Notes under the pieces: generated by a model
Told to the model about the DNA's origin: nothing
The model's input: only the letters and a program-made list of their open reading frames with translations
Databases searched by the model: none
Shown: positions 1-5,768 of the stretch, one piece after another
Layout of the letters: every line of letters begins with the position of its first letter
How positions within the stretch are numbered: the stretch's first letter is position 1
Program-made: the position numbers and the translations under genes
Assembly: GCA_026193155.1 (NCBI GenBank)
Contig: JAPHSI010000066.1
Coordinates: 1 to 9,352 of the forward strand
DNA length: 9,352 nt
Origin: Sulfurimonadaceae bacterium
Lineage (GTDB): Bacteria; Campylobacterota; Campylobacteria; Campylobacterales; Sulfurimonadaceae
Reading direction: 5' to 3'

Positions 1-513
1 CCTCGTGGTGTACCACAAATTGAAGTTACGTTTGATATCGATGCAAACGGTATTTTAACAGTTTCTTCAACTGATAAAGGTACTGGTAAATCTCAGTCTA
101 TCACAATCTCTGGAAGTTCAGGGCTAAGTGAAGAAGAGATTAATAAAATGGTTCAAGATGCAGAAGAAAACAAAGCTGCAGATGAAGAGAGAAAAGCATT
201 AGTTGATCTTAAAAATCAAGCAGATGCACTTATCGCTCAAGTTGAGAAAACTATGACTGATATGGGTGATAAAGTTGAAGCAGAAGAAAAAGCTAAAATC
301 GAAGCTGCTATAACTGAGCTTAAAGATGTTCTAAAAGATGAAAATGCTACTAAAGAGCAAATCGAAGAAAAAGTTAAAGCTCTTACAGAAGCCAGCCATA
401 AAGTAACTGAAGAGATGTACAAACAACAAGCCGGCGGTGAGCAAGCTCAAGGTCAAGCTGATCAAGCTAAAAAGAAAGACGATGACGATGTTATCGATGC
501 TGAGATAGAGTAA
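1..513 (+). CDS. dnaK: Chaperone DnaK (Hsp70), C-terminal 170 residues (5' partial)
   Basis: The frame is open from base 1 to a TAA at 511-513, so the window holds only the C-terminal part of the protein. The first residues (PRGVPQIEVTFDIDANGIL, then DKGTGKSQSITI) are the end of the Hsp70 beta-sandwich substrate-binding domain. A Glu/Lys/Ala-rich helical lid follows, starting around LSEEEINKMVQDAEE. The protein ends in a Gly/Gln-rich disordered tail and DDDDVIDAEIE, the acidic C-terminus typical of bacterial DnaK and used for co-chaperone and substrate contacts. DnaK is the cytoplasmic ATP-dependent folding chaperone that works with DnaJ and GrpE. The nucleotide-binding domain lies upstream of the window. 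In many Campylobacterota dnaK ends an hrcA-grpE-dnaK operon, and the long gap and hairpin after it here agree with that. An internal ATG at 148 is not the start, because conserved DnaK sequence continues upstream of it. Confidence 0.97.
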   Translation, partial: PRGVPQIEVTFDIDANGILTVSSTDKGTGKSQSITISGSSGLSEEEINKMVQDAEENKAADEERKALVDLKNQADALIAQVEKTMTDMGDKVEAEEKAKIEAAITELKDVLKDENATKEQIEEKVKALTEASHKVTEEMYKQQAGGEQAQGQADQAKKKDDDDVIDAEIE

Positions 514-528
514 TTTTACTCTATCTTA
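501..528 (+). terminator. Hairpin over the dnaK stop codon, candidate weak terminator
   Basis: Bases 503-512 (AGATAGAGTA) and 517-526 (TACTCTATCT) form a perfect 10-bp stem with a 4-base loop. It extends outward by one G-U and one T-A pair to 501-528. The TAA stop codon (511-513) lies in the stem and loop. No run of T follows, so this is not a textbook intrinsic terminator. It could protect the 3' end of the mRNA or terminate weakly. No other hairpin with a T run is visible before the next gene. Confidence 0.45.
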
Positions 529-591
529 CAACTATTTAAAACCACAAATTCTCCCCTTATTTATCATAAACAAAATTATATATTAAATAAA

Positions 592-619
592 TAATATTAA
601 AAAACTTATTTTAATATTA
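592..619. repeat. AT-only inverted repeat upstream of the peroxidase gene
   Basis: TAATATTAAAA (592-602) is repeated inverted as TTTTAATATTA (609-619), a perfect 11-bp match with a 6-base spacer. Each arm contains the palindrome TAATATTA, and the two copies are 20 bp apart, about two helical turns. That spacing would suit cooperative binding by a regulator. The arms are only A and T in a very AT-rich gap, so chance is a real alternative. Confidence 0.3.
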
Positions 620-668
620 AATTTTAATACTAGTAAATAATAAAAATTATCCTTTAGATTTATCATAC

Positions 669-697
669 TATAATTTCATGAAATTAATTTTATAAGG
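669..697 (+). promoter_or_regulatory. Predicted sigma-70 promoter and ribosome-binding site of the peroxidase gene
   Basis: A consensus -10 box TATAAT lies at 669-674, placing a start site near 681. There is no clear -35 box, which is normal for Campylobacterota, where AT-rich periodic sequence upstream of the -10 does that job. AAGG at 694-697 is the ribosome-binding site, 7 bases before the ATG at 705. The leader would be about 24 bases. The 16-bp palindrome at 671-686 overlaps the -10 and start site. Confidence 0.6.
671..686. promoter_or_regulatory. Perfect 16-bp palindrome, operator-like, on the peroxidase promoter
   Basis: TAATTTCATGAAATTA at 671-686 equals its own reverse complement over all 16 bases. 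It begins inside the -10 box (669-674) and covers the predicted start site. This is where a dimeric repressor would block RNA polymerase. I could not assign it to a named regulator. It does not fit the FNR/CRP half-site TTGAT-N4-ATCAA or the classical Fur box. Confidence 0.45.
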
Positions 698-704
698 TAG
701 TGAA

Positions 705-1718
705 ATGAAAATATTAGCTTTAACATTGGCAAGTGCGTCTCTTTTAGTTGGTTCCCCTTTAGCTAAAGAGGCTATAGATGCAGGATTAAAACCTATTCCG
801 ATTAATAAGAGTGAACTTAATAAGCTTATTGATAATCCAAAAAATCCTATAACAAATGCAAAAGTTGAACTTGGTAAAAAACTATATTTTGATCCTCGTT
901 TATCAAAAAGTAATCTAATTAGCTGTAATACTTGTCATAACCTTGCAACAGGCGGAACTGACGGTGTTAGTGCAGCAGTAGGTCATAAATGGACTGCAAA
1001 CCCACATCATCTAAACTCTCCTACGGTTTATAACTCGGTATTTTTCTCTGCTCAGTTTTGGGACGGTCGTGATCCTGATTTAGAAAAACAAGCACAAGGT
1101 CCTATACAAGCCCACCCTGAAATGGCAGCAACTAAAGATCATGTTGTAAATACGGTTACTTCTATGCCTGCATATGTAGAAGAATTTAAGACTGCATACG
1201 GTAAAGATGTGAAAATTACTTTTGAGAAAGTTACAGATACTATTGCTACATTTGAGCGTACACTTGTTACTCCATCAAGATTTGATGATTTTTTAAACGG
1301 TGATGAAAAAGCACTAAATAAAGCTGAAAAAGAAGGTCTTAAAACTTTCATAGACAAGGGTTGTGCTACATGTCATAACGGTGTAGGTCTTGGTCAGGAT
1401 ATGAATGTGTTTGAAGTTACGGCAAAATACAAATTCCGCGATATCGGTGACTTTAGAGGTAACAAAAACGGTCACGTTAAAGTCCCTACTCTAAGAAACA
1501 TAGTAGAGACTGCTCCATATTTTCACAACGGTGCAATCTGGAGTGTAAAAGAAGCTGTTATAGAGATGGGTAGAATTCAGTTAGGTCAAGATATCAACGA
1601 TAAAGAAGCTGAATCAATAGCAACTTTTCTTAACTCTCTAACAGGTAAGAAACCTGATATTTCTTATCCTCAACTTCCGGCTCGTACAGCTAGTACTCCT
1701 AAACCAGATATGAAATAA
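705..1718 (+). CDS. Periplasmic di-heme cytochrome c peroxidase
   Basis: This 337-residue protein belongs to the bacterial di-heme cytochrome c peroxidase (CcpA/MauG) family, which reduces hydrogen peroxide to water in the periplasm using electrons from small c-type cytochromes. Residues 1-20 form a signal peptide (MKILALTLASASLLVGS...), with cleavage probably near residues 20-23. There are two heme c sites: CNTCH at 74-78 (N-terminal, peroxidatic heme) and CATCH at 220-224 (C-terminal, electron-transfer heme). Other family hallmarks are GHKW at 93-96, whose His94 matches the family's removable axial His; FWDGR at 118-122; GPIQAHPEM at 132-140, with the conserved Glu139; and EMGRIQLG at 287-294, whose Met288 is the likely axial ligand of the second heme. 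Length is normal for the family. The start is set by the signal peptide and AAGG at 694-697. It is a single gene, convergent with folP. The exact subfamily and electron donor are not determinable here. Confidence 0.95.
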   Translation: MKILALTLASASLLVGSPLAKEAIDAGLKPIPINKSELNKLIDNPKNPITNAKVELGKKLYFDPRLSKSNLISCNTCHNLATGGTDGVSAAVGHKWTANPHHLNSPTVYNSVFFSAQFWDGRDPDLEKQAQGPIQAHPEMAATKDHVVNTVTSMPAYVEEFKTAYGKDVKITFEKVTDTIATFERTLVTPSRFDDFLNGDEKALNKAEKEGLKTFIDKGCATCHNGVGLGQDMNVFEVTAKYKFRDIGDFRGNKNGHVKVPTLRNIVETAPYFHNGAIWSVKEAVIEMGRIQLGQDINDKEAESIATFLNSLTGKKPDISYPQLPARTASTPKPDMK

Positions 1719-1720
1719 AC

Positions 1721-2860
1721 CTAAGAGTTTAAAGCGCGATGCACAGCTAAGGCTTGTGCATGCTCTTTAACATCATGAACACGTATAATAGAAGCTCCGT
1801 TTCTAACAGACTCCATATGAATTTCCAAACTTCCAGCTAAACGCTCATCTACTTCACAAGGATATATCTTATTTATCATAGATTTTCTGGACGCTCCGAC
1901 CAAAAGTGCTTTACCTAAAGTCAAAAAATGTTCTAAGTTTTTAATCAGAGATATATTATGCTCCAAAGTTTTACCAAAACCGATCCCCACATCTAAAACT
2001 ATATCTTTTACGCCAAAACTCTCGGCTTTTTGTAACCTTGTCTCAAAAAAACTGTATATATCGTCTAAAACACTCTCATATTCAGGATTTTTTTGCATAG
2101 TTTGAGGATTACCCTGCATATGCATAATTACAGCTTGTGCATCATATGAAGCGATAAGTTTAGATAGTTCATCATTTGCAAGTCCTGTTATATCGTTTAT
2201 AATACAAAACCCACTATCTAGTGCCATCTTTGCAACCTCAGGTTCATAAGTATCTGCACTGAACTTGACTTTTTCATAAAGCTTTTGTTCATATATAAGT
2301 TTATAGATACCACTAACTCTTTCCAACTCTTCGCTTATGCTAACAGTTTTTGAATTTGGAGCAGAACTGACTCCACCGATATCTATAACTTTGGCACCGT
2401 CTTCAATCATCGTCTCTATTTTACCAATAGCATCAGTATCGCTAAATCTACTACCTCTAAAAAAACTATCGTCATTGGCGTTTATTACACCCATTATTTC
2501 AACATCTTTTGCTCTATTAATATTAACGATTTCAGATAGTTTTTTTGCTAAATCTTTTAAACCAAAAGGTTGTGCCAACTCTTTTTTGCTTAACTTTTGC
2601 AGTTCTCTTGTAGTGGCTATAAGCAAACAATCTACCGTTGGTGTTTTTGCTAAAACAGTGCCACGCGGTACCGCTAAATCTGCTCCGATACTTAGGGCGT
2701 CTTGTTTTAAAATATTTGCAGCACCTACATGTAAATCTTTTACAAGTATCAAATGCATCTGTGATTTTGAGGTCAGGATATTTACACCACCTGCATCTAC
2801 TCCCAAATTTTTCAATAGTTTGGGTACATCGGTATTAGTGTTTAAGTGTTCAAGATGCAT
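1721..2860 (-). CDS. folP: Dihydropteroate synthase
   Basis: FolP condenses 6-hydroxymethyl-dihydropterin diphosphate with p-aminobenzoate to give dihydropteroate in cytoplasmic folate synthesis; it is the sulfonamide target. The protein has 379 residues, about 100 more than the E. coli enzyme. Residues 1-118 form an extra N-terminal region, and the TIM-barrel domain runs from about 120 to 375. Barrel motifs are EIMGVINANDDSF (121-133; loop 1, usually N-TPDSF), DIGGVSSAPNS (160-170; usually GGESTRPG), SADTY (201-205), INDITG (221-226), IMHMQGNPQTMQ (245-256), LDVGIGFGKT (289-298), GASRKS (322-327) and RVHD (360-363). The two substrate loops are non-canonical, but the core residues Asn127, Asp290, Lys326 and Arg360 are retained, so an active enzyme is likely. 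It is the last gene of the minus-strand operon. Its ATG lies 11 bp inside holB, with a GGGG element about 8 bases upstream, suggesting translational coupling. Confidence 0.95.
   Translation of the reverse strand: MHLEHLNTNTDVPKLLKNLGVDAGGVNILTSKSQMHLILVKDLHVGAANILKQDALSIGADLAVPRGTVLAKTPTVDCLLIATTRELQKLSKKELAQPFGLKDLAKKLSEIVNINRAKDVEIMGVINANDDSFFRGSRFSDTDAIGKIETMIEDGAKVIDIGGVSSAPNSKTVSISEELERVSGIYKLIYEQKLYEKVKFSADTYEPEVAKMALDSGFCIINDITGLANDELSKLIASYDAQAVIMHMQGNPQTMQKNPEYESVLDDIYSFFETRLQKAESFGVKDIVLDVGIGFGKTLEHNISLIKNLEHFLTLGKALLVGASRKSMINKIYPCEVDERLAGSLEIHMESVRNGASIIRVHDVKEHAQALAVHRALNS
1729..1770. terminator. Stem-loop at the convergent peroxidase/folP junction, candidate shared terminator
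   Basis: The two convergent genes are 2 bp apart, so any terminator must lie within coding sequence. An outer stem (TTAAAG 1729-1734 with CTTTAA 1765-1770) encloses an inner stem: ATGCACAGC (1739-1747) pairs with GCT (1752-1754) and GTGCAT (1756-1761) around loop TAAG, with one bulged T. It lies inside the last codons of folP and just after the peroxidase stop. No strong T run follows on either strand, so termination is uncertain. Confidence 0.35.
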
Positions 2861-3458
2861 GAATGAACCCCATTAATATAAATGCTAAAATACTTTGTGG
2901 ACGTGAGTTCAACTCTAAGAGTCTATAAGCTTTATCAAAATTATTCAGTTGTGATTCATTTAATATAAGTTTGTCTACTACAGTAGCTCTGTGATATATA
3001 GCCTCTACCAACTCTTTTGTCTCTACTTTTGAAATTCTGGCATTTGATTTTAAAAAAGCAAAGATATCAGCGTACTCTATTTTTGACAAGTTTAAATTAA
3101 AATCTACAGACTCATGAGATATCTCACCTTTAATTATAGGCAGACGTGAACGAACAGTTGGTAAGAGATTTGATTTTGTTGGTGAAATGATTATAAATTC
3201 TATGTTGTTAGGCGGTTCTTCTAAAACTTTTAAAAGTGAGTTTTGTGCCTCTATTCCAAAACTTTTTGAACCGAGAATCAAATACTTCGTCATATTTTCA
3301 CTTATGTAAGATTCGGCTACAACTGCTTTTGCATGTTCAAGTTTAAATACATCCTCGACAAAACCGATAACTCTATTAGGTTGAAGTTTAACTTGAAATT
3401 TTTGAAACTCTTTTTGTATATCCGTAGATATAAGGATATGCCCTTTAATTGGAGACAT
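2850..3458 (-). CDS. holB: DNA polymerase III delta' subunit, short Campylobacterota form
   Basis: The product resembles the delta' subunit of the clamp loader, which places the beta sliding clamp on primed DNA. Residues 70-83 (EAQNSLLKVLEEPP) are the conserved helix of clamp-loader AAA+ subunits. It is followed by FIIISPTKSNLLPTVRSRLPI (88-108), the sensor-1 strand and the region equivalent to the SRC arginine-finger motif, here SRL with Arg105. At 202 residues it is far shorter than E. coli HolB (334). It has no Walker A motif and no zinc-binding cysteine cluster (the protein has no cysteine). Delta' is not an active ATPase, and short versions occur in H. pylori at the same locus (HP1231), so it need not be truncated. 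Start ATG at 3458 lies within hobA, with a good ribosome-binding site (GGAG, 6 bases upstream). It overlaps hobA by 14 bp and folP by 11 bp. Assignment rests on the LLKVLEEPP/SRL region plus synteny. Confidence 0.85.
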   Translation of the reverse strand: MSPIKGHILISTDIQKEFQKFQVKLQPNRVIGFVEDVFKLEHAKAVVAESYISENMTKYLILGSKSFGIEAQNSLLKVLEEPPNNIEFIIISPTKSNLLPTVRSRLPIIKGEISHESVDFNLNLSKIEYADIFAFLKSNARISKVETKELVEAIYHRATVVDKLILNESQLNNFDKAYRLLELNSRPQSILAFILMGFIHAS

Positions 3459-4008
3459 CTACCTCTCCAAACATCGCCCCGTTTAAAGATAACTCAAAAA
3501 GGCGATAAACTTGAAGCAATTTAATATCTAAATGTTTATCATAACTTTTAAGATTGAAACTATTTGCATAGTCCTCATCAAAAATCCAAAAATAACTGTT
3601 GTCTTTTCTCTTTGCTATATCTGCACGCTTATCATCACCGCTACCAATGTACCAGAAAAAATATTTATCTTTTAAAGAAAGGTTTACCATATCATCTATT
3701 ATATCAATCATACCTCCACCGCTTACATCATTGTAGTGTCTGTATAATGAATCAATATTGACAATAGGAACAGGTGGACGGTCAAGTTTTGCAGAGTTAA
3801 TATTACTTAAAATATACTCTTGAAACCATCTTCTCTTTGCATCTGTAATTAATACAATAGTTTTTCCGTCAAGAATTTGCTCTAGGGCAAGAGATGTTGC
3901 AGGTGTCCACTCAAATCTTAACTCTTCGAGCCAAGAGAATGTCGCTCCCTCATCACGAATAGTATCTAAACTCCATTGAGCAAAGTCTGCAATCTCTTCT
4001 ATAGACAT
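3445..4008 (-). CDS. hobA: HobA, DnaA-binding orisome regulator
   Basis: HobA (H. pylori HP1230) is a tetrameric SIS-fold protein, structurally like E. coli DiaA. It binds the N-terminal domains of DnaA and helps build the initiation complex at oriC. It is known only from Campylobacterota. This 187-residue protein matches the family length of about 180. The N-terminus (FAQWSLDTIRDEGATFSWLEELRFEW, about 9-34) is the family's recognisable start. A core with alternating strands and helices follows (IVLITDAKRRWFQEYIL at 51-67, PIVNIDSLY at 81-89, YFFWYIGSGDD at 116-126, YFWIFDEDY at 139-147). There is no signal peptide or membrane segment. It starts 4 bp after the lysC stop and its last 14 bp overlap holB. 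The Shine-Dalgarno is weak, so translation may depend on coupling to lysC. Identification rests on sequence resemblance and on its place between lysC and holB. Confidence 0.92.
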   Translation of the reverse strand: MSIEEIADFAQWSLDTIRDEGATFSWLEELRFEWTPATSLALEQILDGKTIVLITDAKRRWFQEYILSNINSAKLDRPPVPIVNIDSLYRHYNDVSGGGMIDIIDDMVNLSLKDKYFFWYIGSGDDKRADIAKRKDNSYFWIFDEDYANSFNLKSYDKHLDIKLLQVYRLFELSLNGAMFGEVDVSN

Positions 4009-4012
4009 AAAA

Positions 4013-4489
4013 TTACTTATCTAACTCATATGCATCGTGAAGACCGCGAACGGCAAGCTCTGCATATTTTTCATCAATAACCATAGATATTTTTATCTCT
4101 GAAGTTGATATCATGTTTATATTTATGTTCTCATTTGCCATTGTCTGAAATGCTTTTGCGGCTACGCCTGCATGAGACTTCATACCTACACCCACTACTG
4201 AGACTTTACAAATGTTTTCATTATATACATCGTTTTCTAAATCACCGTCTTTTAAAAAATCTGCTACAACATCTTTAGCATCATTTAAATCACCCTTTGG
4301 AACAGTGAAGTCAATATTTGTAGTACCACCATGTGCACGATTTTGAATTATCATATCTACATTAACTTCTGATTTTGCCAACTTAGTAAAGATATCAGAC
4401 GCAATTCCGGGTCTGTCACTAACGCCTATTAAAGATATACGAGCTTGATTTTTATCTAAAGCTATTCCACTTACTAATGGTTTTTCCAT
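4013..4489 (-). other. Possible internal lysC start giving a 158-residue ACT-only beta subunit
   Basis: Met246 of the aspartokinase (ATG at 4489-4487) sits at the junction of the kinase and ACT regions. It is preceded on the minus strand by CTAAGGAAGA, with TAAGGA at 4505-4500, a six-base match to the Shine-Dalgarno consensus at usable spacing. An in-frame start here would give residues 246-403, just the two ACT domains. In Bacillus subtilis and Corynebacterium glutamicum, aspartokinase is an alpha2-beta2 enzyme whose beta subunit arises from such an internal start at about the same place. The TAAGGA encodes part of the Thr-Lys-Glu-Glu segment, so chance is possible. Confidence 0.35.
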
Positions 4490-5224
4490 AATATTTTCTT
4501 CCTTAGTTATTAAAGTCCCCTCTTCATCTGAGAAGCTTGTTCTTGTTACTAGATTTACATTTAATTTTTTTGCAAGTTCAACTGATCGGTTTTGAAGAAC
4601 TTTAGCACCCAAAGATGCAAGTTCCAACATCTCATCATAAGATATTTTCTCTAACTTTTTAGCTTTTGGCTCTATTCTTGGGTCTGTAGTAAAAATACCG
4701 CTTACATCAGTATATATCTCACATAAGTCAGCCTTTAAAGCACCCGCTATTGCAACGGCTGAGAGGTCACTTCCACCACGTCCAAGTGTTGTAACATCAC
4801 CGTTTTCATTTACACCTTGAAAACCTGCAACTACAACTACTTTACCCTCTTTTAAATTTTTATTCATAACATCAGGGTCTATCTCTTCAATACGAGCTTT
4901 TGTATGTAGGTTGTCAGTCAGTATTCCCGCTTTTCTGCCAGTCATTGCACACGCTTCATAACCCATTTCTTGAAGAGCTATAGAGAGAAGTGATGCTGTC
5001 ACACGCTCGCCCGAACTTAAAAGCATATCCATCTCAGGTTTGCTTGGGTTTGCCGAGAAATGTTCGGCATAACCTACCAACTTATTTGTCTCACCACTCA
5101 TAGCCGATACAACTACAACTACATCATGACCCTCGGCTTTTGTTTTTGCAACACGATTAGCAACATTTTGGATTCTATCTAAGTCTCCAACACTTGTTCC
5201 ACCAAATTTTTGTACTATTAACAT
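4013..5224 (-). CDS. lysC: Aspartate kinase (aspartokinase) with C-terminal ACT domains
   Basis: Aspartokinase phosphorylates L-aspartate with ATP, the committed step toward lysine/diaminopimelate, threonine and methionine. The 403-residue protein has the monofunctional class architecture. The kinase domain (1 to about 245) carries KFGGTS at 6-11, SSGERVTA at 70-77 and TTLGRGGSDLSA at 145-156 (nucleotide and aspartate binding). Two C-terminal ACT domains start near ARISLIGVSDRPGIASDIF (261-279) and CKVSVVGVGMKSHAGVAAKAF (339-359). ACT domains in this family bind lysine and/or threonine for feedback inhibition. There is no homoserine dehydrogenase domain. The ATG follows the rppH stop directly (TAG-ATG, zero spacing), with GAGGA inside rppH as ribosome-binding site. 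hobA follows after 4 bp. An internal ATG at Met246, preceded by a good ribosome-binding site, may give a shorter second product, listed separately. Confidence 0.97.
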   Translation of the reverse strand: MLIVQKFGGTSVGDLDRIQNVANRVAKTKAEGHDVVVVVSAMSGETNKLVGYAEHFSANPSKPEMDMLLSSGERVTASLLSIALQEMGYEACAMTGRKAGILTDNLHTKARIEEIDPDVMNKNLKEGKVVVVAGFQGVNENGDVTTLGRGGSDLSAVAIAGALKADLCEIYTDVSGIFTTDPRIEPKAKKLEKISYDEMLELASLGAKVLQNRSVELAKKLNVNLVTRTSFSDEEGTLITKEENIMEKPLVSGIALDKNQARISLIGVSDRPGIASDIFTKLAKSEVNVDMIIQNRAHGGTTNIDFTVPKGDLNDAKDVVADFLKDGDLENDVYNENICKVSVVGVGMKSHAGVAAKAFQTMANENININMISTSEIKISMVIDEKYAELAVRGLHDAYELDK

Positions 5225-5695
5225 CTATAAATAGTCCTCATCTTTAAAATAATTCATAACTTTTTCATATACTTTTTTCTTAAACGATGCACTCAAATGA
5301 AGTACATCATCTACACTTACAAATTTATAATCACTAAATTCAGGATGTTTTGTATGTATATTTATTTCAGCTTTTTTCTTTAGTTTTACTAAAAAATATC
5401 TCTGTTTTTGACCAATCCAAGGTTTCATTTTTTTGGCTATTCTTTCTGGAAAATCGTATGATAACCACTCTGGATACTCAGCAATAATTTTCACATCTTT
5501 AGTACCAATTTCTTCTTCAAGTTCACGAAAAAGAGCCTCTTCTATATCCTCGCCTTCATCAATTCCACCTTGAGGGAACTGCCAAACATCGGATAAGTCA
5601 TTTCTTTGCGCTATAAAAATCTCTTTTTTCTCGGGATAATTATTTGATACAATTATCATAGCTACATTTGGACGATATAAATCTTTTTTACTCAT
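5225..5695 (-). CDS. rppH: RNA pyrophosphohydrolase, Nudix family
   Basis: RppH (also NudH; older name InvA, invasion protein A) removes pyrophosphate from the 5' triphosphate of mRNAs, starting RNase-dependent decay, and also hydrolyses diadenosine polyphosphates. The 156-residue length is typical. The Nudix box G-x5-E-x7-REUxEExGU is complete at 43-65, with Gly43, Glu49, Arg57-Glu58, Glu61-Glu62 and Gly64, so metal binding and catalysis should be intact. Family context is clear in YRPNVAMIIVS (7-17), WQFPQGG (38-44) and GQKQRYFLVKL (95-105). It is the first gene of the minus-strand operon; lysC starts on the base after its stop. No good Shine-Dalgarno precedes the ATG at 5695. H. pylori has its homologue HP1228 in the same position beside lysC. 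Confidence 0.95.
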   Translation of the reverse strand: MSKKDLYRPNVAMIIVSNNYPEKKEIFIAQRNDLSDVWQFPQGGIDEGEDIEEALFRELEEEIGTKDVKIIAEYPEWLSYDFPERIAKKMKPWIGQKQRYFLVKLKKKAEINIHTKHPEFSDYKFVSVDDVLHLSASFKKKVYEKVMNYFKDEDYL

Positions 5696-5768
5696 ATATT
5701 AGCGCTTTAATTTTTATTGTGATTATACAAAAAAAGCAATTAAAACTAAATTATATACTTATTTTGTA
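5696..5768 (-). promoter_or_regulatory. Predicted promoter region of the rppH-lysC-hobA-holB-folP operon
   Basis: On the minus strand, a consensus TATAAT lies at 5727-5722, preceded by a run of seven T (5735-5729). This is a common look for Campylobacterota vegetative promoters, which lack a strong -35. The start site would be near 5715, giving a leader of about 20 bases with no obvious Shine-Dalgarno. A second TATAAT lies at 5755-5750 and could be an alternative -10. The 73 bp also separate the EAL gene upstream from rppH, and I see no convincing terminator hairpin, so read-through from the EAL gene is possible. Confidence 0.5.

Noticed and set aside
237..422. Open frame on the minus strand inside dnaK
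   Set aside because: It mirrors the Glu/Lys/Ala-rich DnaK lid and gives a low-complexity Ser/Leu/Ala product.
2337..2876. Long open frame (179 codons) on the + strand opposite folP
   Set aside because: It is antisense to conserved dihydropteroate synthase motifs, has no family resemblance and no clear ribosome-binding site; it is a shadow of folP.
5225..5695. Calling the Nudix gene an invasion factor, as in older annotations
   Set aside because: The complete Nudix box and RppH family motifs support RNA 5' pyrophosphohydrolase; invasion is at most an indirect effect.
5722..5768. Inverted ATACAAAA / TTTTGTAT pair around the rppH upstream gap, possible terminator or operator pair
   Set aside because: Only 8 A/T-rich pairs with a loop of about 30 bases; one arm overlaps the T run and -10, so it is likely a by-product of composition.
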